Shown one piece after another: positions 35,778-45,109 of a stretch of DNA of 64,000 nucleotides. The translations under genes and the position numbers were made by a program. This stretch comes from Stenotrophomonas maltophilia. GTDB taxonomy: Bacteria > Pseudomonadota > Gammaproteobacteria > Xanthomonadales > Xanthomonadaceae. The notes under the pieces are model-generated. The model made no database searches, was not told the origin of the DNA, and saw only the letters and a program-made list of their open reading frames with translations. The DNA lies in NCBI GenBank assembly GCA_009912235.1, contig WNDS01000001.1, forward strand, positions 186,001 through 250,000, in the 5' to 3' direction. Each line of letters opens with the position of its first letter. Position 1 is the first letter of the stretch.

Positions 35778-37190
35778 CTACCCGATGGTGGGATTGCGTT
35801 GGTGGTGGGTTGCCGCCAACCGCACGCCTACCCGCGCGCCACCTGCGGGCGCGGTGTCGATCACCAGCGTGGCGCCGTGGCGCTGGGCGATCTCGGCCAC
35901 GATGGCCAGCCCCAGCCCACAGCCATCGCCCCCGGCGGTGGCGCGGTAGAACCGTTCGGTCACCCGTGTGCGCTCGGCTTCGGCAATGCCGGGGCCATCG
36001 TCGTCCACGTGCACCTGCACGGCATCGCCCTCGCATTGCACGCTCAAGGTCACCACACCGTGCGGTGCACCGTAGCGCAGGGCATTGTCGACCAGGTTGC
36101 CCAGCGCCTCGCGCAGCAGCGAGGCATCGCCCCGCACCGTAACGCCGGCATCCGGCCCGTCGTAGCCCAGGTCCACCCCGGCCGCCAACGCGCGATCAGC
36201 ATGGCGCTCCAGCACCGTGCGCGACAGCGCGGCCAGGTCCAGAACCTGCATCGGCAGTGCGTGGCCGTTGCCTTCTTCCGAGCGGCTGAGCAGCAACAGC
36301 TGCCGGACCAGATGCTGCAGCCGCCCCAGCCCGGCCAGCGTGCCAGAGAGCGCCAGCTGCTGCGCCTGCGGGTCGTGCTGCCGCAGCGAGCTTTCCAGTT
36401 CTACCTGCATCGCCGCCAGCGGCGTGCGCAGCTGGTGCGCGGCGTTGGCCACGAAGCGACGCTGCGCGTCCTGCATCGCAGCCAGGCGCTGCAGCAGCGC
36501 ATTGATGGCTTCCACCGCCGGCCACAGTTCGCGGGGGGCCTCGCGCGCGGGGTCCAGCGGGGCCAGCGGGTCGGGCCGGGGGCTGGCCAGGCGCCGGGCC
36601 ACGGTATTGGCCTTGCGCGCGGCCGCGCCGGTGCCGCTCCACGCCAGCCATGCGGCCAGCGCCATGATGGCGGCCTGGAACGGAATGCTGGTGGTCAGCA
36701 GCTTGCGCTCCAGCCGGTGACGCTTGCGCAGGGTCTCGGCCACGCGCAGGTGCACGGCATGGCCGGGCGCCACATTCACCCGTACATCGACCATGCGCAC
36801 TGCCTGGCCGCGCAGGCGCGCATCGTAGTAGACCGGTGCGGGCTCCTCGCCCGCGGCGTCGGCCGCTGGCCGTGGCAAGGCCTCGGGCAGATCGCCGTAC
36901 AGCTTGCGGCCGTGGGTATCGACCACTTCGCCGTGCACTTCGTCCACGGTGTCCCAGGTGAACATGCGCGAGACCGCCGGGGTCACCTCCATCGAGGCGC
37001 GACCGTCCTGCACCTTCACCAGTTCGGCCAGCGACATGGCTGAATCCAGCAGCCAGCGGTCGTAGACCTGGCCGGCGTAGAAGCGAGCCAGCGCGAACGA
37101 GCCCACCGCACTGCACAGCAGCAGGCCCAGCAGCGGCAGCCACAGGCGCCGCAGCAGCAGGGTGCGCAGGCTGGGCACGCGCTCAGCCAT
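35778..37190 (-). CDS. Sensor histidine kinase (TctE/QseC-like)
   Basis: From the ATG at 37190 the kinase has 470 residues, with membrane helices at about 12-32 and 145-165 and a periplasmic loop between them. The H-box is FVANAAHQLRTPLAAMQVELE. The ATPase domain has an N-box (LREALGNLVDNALRYG) and a G-box (GCGLGLAIVAEIAQRHG). AHQLRTPL with Gln is common in the TctE group. Its ATG overlaps the end of the response regulator gene. It likely governs the divergent efflux operon. Confidence 0.88.
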   Translation of the reverse strand: MAERVPSLRTLLLRRLWLPLLGLLLCSAVGSFALARFYAGQVYDRWLLDSAMSLAELVKVQDGRASMEVTPAVSRMFTWDTVDEVHGEVVDTHGRKLYGDLPEALPRPAADAAGEEPAPVYYDARLRGQAVRMVDVRVNVAPGHAVHLRVAETLRKRHRLERKLLTTSIPFQAAIMALAAWLAWSGTGAAARKANTVARRLASPRPDPLAPLDPAREAPRELWPAVEAINALLQRLAAMQDAQRRFVANAAHQLRTPLAAMQVELESSLRQHDPQAQQLALSGTLAGLGRLQHLVRQLLLLSRSEEGNGHALPMQVLDLAALSRTVLERHADRALAAGVDLGYDGPDAGVTVRGDASLLREALGNLVDNALRYGAPHGVVTLSVQCEGDAVQVHVDDDGPGIAEAERTRVTERFYRATAGGDGCGLGLAIVAEIAQRHGATLVIDTAPAGGARVGVRLAATHHQRNPTIG

Positions 37191-37857
37191 CGGCGGGCTC
37201 CAGCCGGTAGCCCAGCCCGCGCAGCATGCGGATGCCCACGCCGGCACCGGCCTGTTCGAACTTGCGGCGCAGGCGGCTGACATGCACTTCGATCACCGAC
37301 AGGCTGGCCTCGTGGTCCCAGCTGTACAGCGTGTCGAACAGACGCTGCTTGGCGACGATGCGCCCGGGCTGCTGCATCAGCACTTCCACCAGCGCCAGCT
37401 CGCGCGCGGTCAGCTCCATGCGCTGGCCGTCCACTAGTGCCTCGCGGCGAATGCTGTCGAAGCACAGCTGGGCGATGCGCTTCTGCGCCGGTGCATCGCT
37501 GCGCCGCCGCGCCAGTGCGCGCAGGCGGGCTTCCAGTTCGCCCAGCGCGAAGGGTTTGGCGAGGTAGTCATCGCCGCCGCTGTCCAGGCCGAGAATGCGA
37601 TCCTCCACGCCATCGCGGGCGGTGAGGATCAGCACCGGCAGCACCAGGCCGTCGGTGCGCAGGCGCGAGAGCAGGTCCAGCCCGTCGATATCTGGCAGCG
37701 ACAGGTCCAGCACCATCACATCGTAGGGCGCACTGGCCAGCGCCGCCGGCGCGGCCAGGCCGCGTGCCAGGTGATCGCACAGATGGCCGGCACCGTGCAG
37801 TGCACGCACCAGCCCATCGGCAAGGGCAGCATCGTCTTCAATCAGCAGGATACGCAT
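37183..37857 (-). CDS. OmpR-family response regulator (TctD/QseB-like)
   Basis: The 224-residue regulator has a receiver domain with D51 (VMVLDLSLPDIDG) and a DDYLAKPF motif. The winged-helix output includes LTARELALVEVLMQQPGRIVAKQRLFDTLYSWDHEASLSVIEVHVSRLRRKF. This differs from the CzcR/CusR group that usually controls metal RND pumps. It faces the tolC-like/czc-like operon across a 62-base divergent region containing an inverted repeat. Confidence 0.88.
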   Translation of the reverse strand: MRILLIEDDAALADGLVRALHGAGHLCDHLARGLAAPAALASAPYDVMVLDLSLPDIDGLDLLSRLRTDGLVLPVLILTARDGVEDRILGLDSGGDDYLAKPFALGELEARLRALARRRSDAPAQKRIAQLCFDSIRREALVDGQRMELTARELALVEVLMQQPGRIVAKQRLFDTLYSWDHEASLSVIEVHVSRLRRKFEQAGAGVGIRMLRGLGYRLEPADG

Positions 37858-37897
37858 TGCAAGCTTCGCGCAAGGTTCGGGAAAGTTTGGCGCAAGT

Positions 37898-37917
37898 GCG
37901 TCACCTTACCGTGACGC
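37898..37917. promoter_or_regulatory. Inverted repeat in divergent promoter region
   Basis: GCGTCAC-cttacc-GTGACGC is a perfect 7-base inverted repeat with a 6-base spacer. It lies between the response regulator (start 37857, minus) and the outer-membrane channel gene (start 37920, plus). It is a candidate operator, or part of overlapping promoters. Its last bases nearly touch the plus-strand ATG, so repression of the efflux operon is possible. Confidence 0.4.
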
Positions 37918-37919
37918 GC

Positions 37920-39167
37920 ATGAATTTCCTCCCCCGTGTTGCGGCGCTGGTCGCTGCTGTTGTGTGTGCGCCGGCGGCTTCGGCGCTGTCCCTGACCGAC
38001 GCGCAGCGTGCCATGGAAGCGCACAACCCGGACCTGCGCGCCGCCGCGCTGGAGCTGCGCGGTGCGCAGGGCGATGCATTGGCGGCGGCGCTGCGGCCGG
38101 CGGCGGAACTGTCGTTCGGCACCAGTAAATTCAGTCCGCAGCATGGCCTGGGCCCGGGCGGGCCGCAGCACAAGCGGCTGGACAGCACGCTGGGCGTGGG
38201 CTGGACCTGGGAGCGCGGTGGCAAGCGTGCACTGCGCATGCGCCAGGCCGATGCACTGCTGGCGGTAGCCGGGCTTGGGGTGCTCGACAGCCGCCGGCAG
38301 CAGCGCGTGGCGCTGCGCGAGGCCTATTTCGGGCTGAAGGCCGCGCAGGCGCTGGCGGCCATTGCCGAGGACAACCGCCGCAGTTCGGCCGACCAGCTGG
38401 CGGCTGCCGATCGCCAGGTGGCCAGCGGTGCGTTGACGCCGGTGGACCGTGCACGCCTGGCAGTGGAAGACCTGGCCGTGGCCGATGCCGCGCGCGATGC
38501 CGCGCTGGACCTGCGCGATGCGCGGCATGCGCTGGGGCTGCTGATGGGCCAGGACGACAGCAGCCCGCTGAGTGCCGACGATGACTGGCCGGCGGCGGCT
38601 GCGACATCTGCATCGCCCACGCTGGACCTGCGCCAGCGCAGCGACCTGCGCGTGGCGCGCTCGCGGCTGGAAGCGGCCGAAGCGGGTGTGGCGCTGGCAC
38701 GCAGCGAACGCCGCCGCGACATCCAGCTGGGTGTGGAGGCCGAGCGCGAGCCAACCGACATCAACGGCGTGACCTGGGGAATTTCCGTGACCGTACCGCT
38801 GGGTGGTGCGTCGCGTGCACGCGGTTCGATCCTGCGCGCCGAAGCCGACCGCGATACGGCCGCGCTGGAACTGCAGCGGCTGGACCGCCAGGCCCGCGCC
38901 GAGCTGGACCAGCTGCAGGCCGCGCTGGCATCGGCGCAGCAGCGCCGCAGTGCTTACGAAGGCCTGCAGACCGATAGCGCGCGGCGCAGCGTGGAAGGCA
39001 TGGAGCTGGCCTTCCGCCGCGGTGCCGCCAGCCTGACCGACCTGCTGGATGCGCGCCGCAGCTGGCGCGAATTCGAGGCCGCGCTGATCGATGCGCGTGC
39101 CGACCATGCCCTTGCCCTGGCGCGCTGGGAAGCGGCCCTGTCCGTTGCTGAAGGAGAATCACGATGA
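37920..39167 (+). CDS. TolC/CzcC-family outer-membrane efflux channel
   Basis: The 415-residue protein has a signal peptide (about 1-23) and long amphipathic helices with repeated layout typical of outer-membrane efflux proteins: LTDAQRAMEAHNPDLRAAALELRGA near the start, and ELAFRRGAASLTDLLDARRSWREFEAALIDARADHALALARWEAAL at the end. It is the channel subunit of the tripartite system with the next two genes. Its stop overlaps the start of the adaptor gene. Confidence 0.88.
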   Translation: MNFLPRVAALVAAVVCAPAASALSLTDAQRAMEAHNPDLRAAALELRGAQGDALAAALRPAAELSFGTSKFSPQHGLGPGGPQHKRLDSTLGVGWTWERGGKRALRMRQADALLAVAGLGVLDSRRQQRVALREAYFGLKAAQALAAIAEDNRRSSADQLAAADRQVASGALTPVDRARLAVEDLAVADAARDAALDLRDARHALGLLMGQDDSSPLSADDDWPAAAATSASPTLDLRQRSDLRVARSRLEAAEAGVALARSERRRDIQLGVEAEREPTDINGVTWGISVTVPLGGASRARGSILRAEADRDTAALELQRLDRQARAELDQLQAALASAQQRRSAYEGLQTDSARRSVEGMELAFRRGAASLTDLLDARRSWREFEAALIDARADHALALARWEAALSVAEGESR

Positions 39168-40360
39168 TGTCCATTGCCGCCCGCCGCCTGGCGCGGCCTG
39201 CCGTACTGCCGGCCGTGCTGGCGCTGGCCCTGCTGGCCGGCTGCGGCCGCGAACCGGCGCTGTATGCCGATGCCGCACCGACGGTGGAGGCCGGGCGCAT
39301 CCAGTTTGCTGCCGACAGCCGCCAGCTGGACGTGCTGCGCAGCGAAGCGGTGACGACCGGTGCCAGTGCCACGCTTCAGCTGCCTGGGCGCGTGGTCTGG
39401 GATGAAACGCGTTCCAGCGCGCTGCACACGCCGCTGCCGGGGCAGGTGGCCCGCATCGATGCGCAGCCAGGCCAGCGGGTCAAGGCCGGGCAGGTCATTG
39501 CCTGGATCACTTCGCCGGAATTCGGCCAGGCCCAGGCCGAAGGTGCGCGCGGCCGTGCCGAACTGCAGCAGGCCCGCAATGAACTGGCGCGTGCGCGTGA
39601 ACTGCATGCGGCCGGCGTAGCCTCTGGCCGCGAGCTGGACGAGGCCGAGGCGGCCTTCGCCGGCAGCCAGGCCGAGCATGCGCGGGCAATGGCGTTTGCC
39701 AAGGCCTACGGCAATGGTGACCGCATCGACCAGCGCCTGCCGCTGCGCGCGCCTATCGATGGGGTGCTGGTGGAACGACGGATGAGCCCGGGTATGGCGG
39801 TCAGCCCGGACAGCGAACAGCCGCTGGCGGTGGTGGGTGACCCCGACCACCTGTGGCTGCTGCTGGATGTGCCCGAAAGTCTGGCCGGGCGGCTGGCGCC
39901 GGGCCTGCAGGTGAGCGTGCCGGCGGCCGATGGCAGCACGCTGCAGGCCACGCTGCAGCACGTGGATGACTTCGTCGACAGCGAGCGCCGCGTGGTGCAG
40001 GCGCGTGCAACGCTGGACAACAGCGGCCGCCGCTTCAAGGCCGGCCAGTACGTGCGCGCCGGCGTGGCGCTGCCGGCCGAAGGCGGCGTGTCGCTGCCCG
40101 ATGCCGCAGTGCTGCTGATCAACGGCCAGCAGGCGGTGTTCGTGGACGAGGGCAAGGGCCGCTACGTGCGCCACGATGTGCACGCCGACGAACTGGGCGA
40201 TGGCCGCCTGTGGGTGCGTGAGGGTCTGGCCGCCGGCACCCGTGTGGTGGTGGAGGGCGGGCTGCTGCTGCAGCAGCTGGTGGACAGCGCACCGCCGGCC
40301 GCCGTGGCAGCGCCGACGCCGGCGCCGGCAGCCAACGCGGCAGGCCGGGCCACGCCATGA
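39164..40360 (+). CDS. RND adaptor lipoprotein (CzcB-like)
   Basis: The protein has 398 residues and an N-terminal lipobox (LALALLAGC, lipidated Cys at about residue 27), so it is anchored to the inner membrane. A barrel-sandwich and coiled-coil region (GQVARIDAQPGQRVKAGQVIAWI, and a helical hairpin to about 180) is followed by LRAPIDGVLVERRMSPGMAV and beta-barrel domains. The Ala/Pro-rich C-terminal tail is unstructured. It overlaps both neighbours by four bases, confirming one operon. Confidence 0.87.
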   Translation: MMSIAARRLARPAVLPAVLALALLAGCGREPALYADAAPTVEAGRIQFAADSRQLDVLRSEAVTTGASATLQLPGRVVWDETRSSALHTPLPGQVARIDAQPGQRVKAGQVIAWITSPEFGQAQAEGARGRAELQQARNELARARELHAAGVASGRELDEAEAAFAGSQAEHARAMAFAKAYGNGDRIDQRLPLRAPIDGVLVERRMSPGMAVSPDSEQPLAVVGDPDHLWLLLDVPESLAGRLAPGLQVSVPAADGSTLQATLQHVDDFVDSERRVVQARATLDNSGRRFKAGQYVRAGVALPAEGGVSLPDAAVLLINGQQAVFVDEGKGRYVRHDVHADELGDGRLWVREGLAAGTRVVVEGGLLLQQLVDSAPPAAVAAPTPAPAANAAGRATP

Positions 40361-43300
40361 TCGATCGCCTGATTGCCTACTGCCTGCGCCAGCCGTTGAT
40401 GGTGATGCTGGCGCTGCTGCTGTTCATCGGCGGCGGCGTGGCCGCCTTCCGCGTGCTGCCGGTCGAAGCCTTCCCGGACGTGTCCGATACCCAGGTGACG
40501 GTGGTGACGCTGCACCCGGGCCGCGCTGCCGAAGAGGTCGAGCGCGAGATCACCATGCCGCTGGAAGTGGCGTTGTCGGGCATTCCGCATTCGGTGCGGG
40601 TATTCTCGCACACCCAGTTCGGCCTGTCGATGATCATCCTGACCTTCGATGACAAGGCCGACGACTACTTCGCCCGCGCCCAGGTGCTTGAACGCCTGCA
40701 GGGGGTGGACCTGCCCGAGGGTGTGCAGCCGGAACTGGAAGCGATGAGTTCGGCGGTGGGCGAGATCTACCGCTACGTGCTGCATGCCCCGCACATGAGT
40801 TCCACCCAGCTGCGCACGGTGCAGGAATGGGTGATGGAGCGCGGCCTGCGCACGGTGCCGGGGGTGGCTGATGTGATCAGCTTCGGCGGCTACGCGCGCA
40901 CCTTTCAGGTCAAGCCGGACCTGGACAAGCTGCGTGACCGCGGGGTCAGCCTGTCCGAGTTTGCCGAGGCGCTGCAGAACGGAAGTTCCAATGCCGGCGG
41001 CGGCTACATCGAACGCGGCCAGCAGCAGTTCCTGATTCGCGGCGTGGGGCTGATGCGCTCGCCGGCGGACATCGGCAACGTGGTGGTGGCCCAGCGGGGT
41101 GGCACCCCGGTGCTGGTGCGCGACCTGGCCAGCGTGGCCGATACCGGTCTGCCCCGGCAGGGCCTGGTGGGCCAGGACGGCAACGACGATGCAGTGTTCG
41201 GCATGGTGCTGATGCGCAAAGGTGAAAACCCGTCTGCGGTGCTTGACGCCCTGCATGCGCGCATCGCCCAGATCGAGAGCACGCAGTTGCCTGCCGGGGT
41301 AACGCTGGAGCCGTTCTACGACCGCTCCTGGCTGGTCTCGACCACGCTGAAGACGGTGTTCCGCAACCTGCTGGAAGGTGCGGTGCTGGTGTTCCTGGTG
41401 CTGTGGCTGTTCCTGTACAACGCCCGCGCCGCGCTGATCGTGGCCGCGATGATGCCGCTGGCGCTGCTGTCCACGTTCCTGGGCCTGCATCTATGGGGCG
41501 TGCCGGCCAACCTACTGTCCCTGGGGGCGATGGACTTCGGCATCATCATCGATGGCGCGGTGATCGTCACCGAGCACATCGTCTCGCGGCTGTCCGGGCT
41601 GCCCCCCGGGGCCGACCGCCGCACGCGGCTGTCCACGGTACTGTCGGCGGCCTCGGAAGTGGGGCGGCCGACGTTCTTCTCGATGATGATCATCATCGCC
41701 GCGCACATTCCGATCTTCACCCTGCAGCGGCAGGAAGGCCGCATGTTCGCGCCGATGGCCTATTCGGTGACCTCGGCCCTGATCGGTGCGCTGATCCTGG
41801 CGCTGACCGTGGTGCCGCTGTTCTGTTACTGGTGGCTGCGGCGCGACCGCATGCGTGGCGAGAACCCGCTGATGACCCGGCTGACCGGCTGGTACCAGCC
41901 GGTACTGGAAAAGGCGCTGGCCCGCCCGCGTGCGGTGGTGCTGACCGCCGTGGCGCTGCTGGTGGGCACGCTGGCGCTGGGCGCCCGGCTGGGCTCTGAG
42001 TTCCTGCCGGAACTGGACGAAGGCTCGATCTGGCTGACCGCCACGCTCGACCCGAGCACCAGCCTGGCCGAAGCGCAGCAGCAGTCCGGGCGCATCCGCG
42101 AGCTGGTGCGCAGCTTCCCGCAGGTTTCAACGGTGGTGGCCAAGCTGGGCCGGCCGGAGGATGGCTCCGACGCCAAGGGCGCCAACCAGATCGAGGCGCT
42201 GGTGGCGCTGAAGCCGGAAAAGGAATGGCCGCGCGGCGTGGACAAGCGGCAGCTGGTGGCGGACATGCAGCGGCTGCTGGAACAGCGCATTCCCGGGCCG
42301 GAGTTCTCGATCTCGCAGCCGGTGCGCGACAACATCCTGGAGAGCATTTCGCAGATCAAGGGCCAGGTGGTCATCAAGGTGGGCGGTGACGACCTGGACG
42401 TGCTGACCCGCAATGCACAGGCGATCCTGCGCCAGGTACGCGGCGTGGACGGCGTGGAGAGCGCCTTCATCGACCGCGACGGCACGCTGCCGCAGCTCAG
42501 GGTGGAGATCGACCGCGACCGCGCCGCGCGCTACGGGCTGAACGTCAAGGACGTGGACGAGGTGATCGAGACTGCGCTGGGCGGCCGCGAGGTGGGCGAG
42601 CTGTGGGAAGGCGAACGCCGCTTCCCGATCACCCTGCGGCTGGACGACCGCGACCGCGACCTGCAGCGCCTGCGCACGCTGCCGGTGGCGATCGGCGATG
42701 GCCAGACCGTGACCCTGGGCGATGTGGCGGAATTCCGCATGGCCAGTGGTGCCATCAACATCTCCCGTGAGAACGCGCAGCGGGTGAAGGCGGTCAGCGT
42801 GTTCATCGCCGGGCGTGACATGGGCAGCGTGGTGGCCGATATGCGCAAGCGGGTGGATGCCACCGTGCAGCTGCCCGAGGGCTACCAGATCGAGTGGTCG
42901 GGCGAGTTCGAGAACCAGCAGCGTGCGATGAAGCGGCTGGGCTGGGTGATTCCGCTGTCGGTGCTGATCATCTTCGTGCTGCTGTTCGATGCGTTCAAGG
43001 ACGTGGGCAGCGCGGCGCTGATCCTGTGCAACGTGCCGTTGGCGATGATCGGCGGCATCCTGGCGCTGTGGCTGACCGGCATTCCGTTATCGGTGTCGGC
43101 AGCGATCGGATTCATCGCCCTGTTCGGGCAGGCGGTATTGAACGGCGTGGTGATGCTCAGCCGGTTCGGGCAGCTGCGCGAGCAGGGCATGGATTTGCTG
43201 TCCTCGGTGGTGCAGGGTTCGCTGCAGCGCCTGCGCACCGTGCTGATGACCACGCTCCTTGCCATGTTCGGGCTGCTGCCGATGGCGACCTCGCATGCGA

Positions 43301-43440
43301 TCGGCGCCGAGACCCAGAAGCCGTTGGCGGTGGTGGTGATTGGCGGGTTGATGTCGGCCATGCTGCTGACGCTGCTGGTGCTGCCCACGGTGTACTACTG
43401 GATGCATCGCCGGCGCGAGGCGAGGGTGGCGATGGAGTGA
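40357..43440 (+). CDS. HME-type RND permease (CzcA-like)
   Basis: The 1027-residue pump has the RND duplicated layout. Helix 4 reads MDFGIIIDGAVIVTEHI, which fits the heavy-metal efflux family (D-x(5)-D and a downstream Glu), and the N-terminal ILPVEAFPDVSDTQVTVVT-type motif is the CzcA/CusA hallmark. A divalent or monovalent metal is therefore the likely substrate, which I cannot specify. The regulator next to it is unusual for this class. SMAG repeats follow directly after the stop. Confidence 0.9.
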   Translation: MIDRLIAYCLRQPLMVMLALLLFIGGGVAAFRVLPVEAFPDVSDTQVTVVTLHPGRAAEEVEREITMPLEVALSGIPHSVRVFSHTQFGLSMIILTFDDKADDYFARAQVLERLQGVDLPEGVQPELEAMSSAVGEIYRYVLHAPHMSSTQLRTVQEWVMERGLRTVPGVADVISFGGYARTFQVKPDLDKLRDRGVSLSEFAEALQNGSSNAGGGYIERGQQQFLIRGVGLMRSPADIGNVVVAQRGGTPVLVRDLASVADTGLPRQGLVGQDGNDDAVFGMVLMRKGENPSAVLDALHARIAQIESTQLPAGVTLEPFYDRSWLVSTTLKTVFRNLLEGAVLVFLVLWLFLYNARAALIVAAMMPLALLSTFLGLHLWGVPANLLSLGAMDFGIIIDGAVIVTEHIVSRLSGLPPGADRRTRLSTVLSAASEVGRPTFFSMMIIIAAHIPIFTLQRQEGRMFAPMAYSVTSALIGALILALTVVPLFCYWWLRRDRMRGENPLMTRLTGWYQPVLEKALARPRAVVLTAVALLVGTLALGARLGSEFLPELDEGSIWLTATLDPSTSLAEAQQQSGRIRELVRSFPQVSTVVAKLGRPEDGSDAKGANQIEALVALKPEKEWPRGVDKRQLVADMQRLLEQRIPGPEFSISQPVRDNILESISQIKGQVVIKVGGDDLDVLTRNAQAILRQVRGVDGVESAFIDRDGTLPQLRVEIDRDRAARYGLNVKDVDEVIETALGGREVGELWEGERRFPITLRLDDRDRDLQRLRTLPVAIGDGQTVTLGDVAEFRMASGAINISRENAQRVKAVSVFIAGRDMGSVVADMRKRVDATVQLPEGYQIEWSGEFENQQRAMKRLGWVIPLSVLIIFVLLFDAFKDVGSAALILCNVPLAMIGGILALWLTGIPLSVSAAIGFIALFGQAVLNGVVMLSRFGQLREQGMDLLSSVVQGSLQRLRTVLMTTLLAMFGLLPMATSHAIGAETQKPLAVVVIGGLMSAMLLTLLVLPTVYYWMHRRREARVAME

Positions 43441-43478
43441 CGCGTGCCCCACGCATGGCGATGGCGGTGGGCGCTTTG

Positions 43479-43615
43479 GTAGAGCCACGCCATGCGTGGC
43501 TGGGGCTTTCCCGAAAAGCCATCCACGCATGGCGTGGATCTACAAAGGCAACAGCACGCCCCTCAACGTATGGCAATGGCAGGGCAAGCTCGTGTAGAGC
43601 CACGCCATGCGTGGC
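43479..43615. repeat. Cluster of three SMAG repeats
   Basis: Units at 43479-43500 and 43594-43615 start GTAGAGCCACGC and are direct copies; the unit at 43521-43543 is inverted and ends GTGGATCTAC. They lie between the convergent czcA-like and PepSY genes and the last unit abuts the PepSY stop codon. Confidence 0.8.
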
Positions 43616-43616
43616 T

Positions 43617-45101
43617 TCACCGACGCAGCCGCCGCCAGCCGATCACCAGCGCGGTGCTGCACAGGGCCAAGCCGCCCAGGCTGAGCAGCAGCAACACGGC
43701 CTGGCGAAGCCACGGCACGGCCAGCATCGGTGGCAGATCCCAGCTGTGCAGGAAATTGAACAGCCAGCGCCCGATACGTTCGCGCTGGCCGATCACCAGC
43801 ACCGGGTCACCGCTGGCCAGCTCGATATAGGTCTGCGTATGGTCCGCATCCGCAAACGCCAGCCGCAGCGCGGGCAGCCGCCGCGATGCCGCGCCGTTCA
43901 TGGCTTCAGGTGCGCGCCCGTAGTAGTACGCATCGGCCCGCACGATCACCGAGGAGGCGCGCAGGGGCGCATCCACCAGATGCCGCGCGGATGCGGCCAG
44001 GTGCGCCGGTGCCAGCAGCCGAGTGACCTGCAGCTGCGCGCCCTGCGCCTGCACCACCCGCGAGTCGCCCTGGGCATCGAATGCCAGCGCCAGCAGCGTC
44101 CCGCCCACGCGCCGCCATTGCAGTTCCACCGGCACGAACGGGGCGCGCGCCAGCGCCTGCAGCACGGCATCGGGCCGCGCCAGCGGCGTGTCCAGCGACG
44201 GCACCGCGCCACGGTAGGCCTGCAGCGCCACCGCCGCGCGGTTGCTGCTGAACACCCCCACCGGATTCATCGACATCAGCCCACTGAAGATCCAGGTGCA
44301 GACCAGGCCGCTGGCCATCAGGCCGATCAGGTGGTGCCAGCGCATCCACGGTTCGGTGTAGGGCGTCTTCGCACCCGAGCGGTAACGGCCACGGAAGCGC
44401 CAGCGCCAGATGCCCGCCAGGACACCGCTGAAGGCGGCCACGCTGCACAGCGCCGACAGCACGATGACCGTCCAGCTCCACACCGGGTCACGCGGCTGCA
44501 TGCGCACCATGTAGACCCAGTGCAGCCACGCGCCGACATAGTTCCAGCGCTGCTGCGCATGGGGCGCGTCCAGCACCACTTCGCCGCTATGCGAGGACAC
44601 ATACAGCGATGCCGGTTGCGCACCGCCTACCTCCACCCGGTACAGCGGCCGGTGCGGGTCCAGCGCGCCGCTGTGGGTCCAGCGGTCTTCCTGCAGCATC
44701 TCCGGCACGCCGCGTGCCGGCGCGCCGGCAAACGCCTCGGCCGCACGCGTGGCCGCTGCGGCATCCACGGCCGGCAGCGGCTGGCCATCGCGGGCCGACC
44801 ACGCGCCGGCCTGTGGCGCGCTGCGCACCACATAGGCCGGCTGACCGTCCAGCATGCGCAGCACCACGCGCTCGGGCTCCGCGCGCAGGGCCGCTGGCAG
44901 GGCATCCAACCCGGCCAGCGGTGCGTCCTGCGGCAGCGGCGGCGTGGCGGCCAGCCGTTCCTGCGGTGTCAGCTTGGGGTAGCCGATGAACAGCATCACC
45001 ATGCCGCTCAGGAACCACAGCAGCATCAGCACGCAGCCACCGATGCCGAGCCAGCGGTGGGTCAGGTAGGTCCAGCGCTTGCCGCGCGACGTCCAGGACA
45101 T
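43617..45101 (-). CDS. PepSY-associated transmembrane protein
   Basis: The 494-residue inner-membrane protein has an N-terminal helix (about 18-40), a periplasmic PepSY domain, two central helices with His residues near WVYMVRMQ and MRWHHLIGLMASGLVCTWIFSGLMS, and another helix near the C terminus. Such PiuB/FoxB-like proteins often accompany TonB-dependent metal receptors and are thought to be reductases or permeases. It starts 8 bases after the TonB receptor, so it should be cotranscribed with it. Confidence 0.82.
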   Translation of the reverse strand: MSWTSRGKRWTYLTHRWLGIGGCVLMLLWFLSGMVMLFIGYPKLTPQERLAATPPLPQDAPLAGLDALPAALRAEPERVVLRMLDGQPAYVVRSAPQAGAWSARDGQPLPAVDAAAATRAAEAFAGAPARGVPEMLQEDRWTHSGALDPHRPLYRVEVGGAQPASLYVSSHSGEVVLDAPHAQQRWNYVGAWLHWVYMVRMQPRDPVWSWTVIVLSALCSVAAFSGVLAGIWRWRFRGRYRSGAKTPYTEPWMRWHHLIGLMASGLVCTWIFSGLMSMNPVGVFSSNRAAVALQAYRGAVPSLDTPLARPDAVLQALARAPFVPVELQWRRVGGTLLALAFDAQGDSRVVQAQGAQLQVTRLLAPAHLAASARHLVDAPLRASSVIVRADAYYYGRAPEAMNGAASRRLPALRLAFADADHTQTYIELASGDPVLVIGQRERIGRWLFNFLHSWDLPPMLAVPWLRQAVLLLLSLGGLALCSTALVIGWRRLRR

Positions 45102-45109
45102 GGCCGTGC

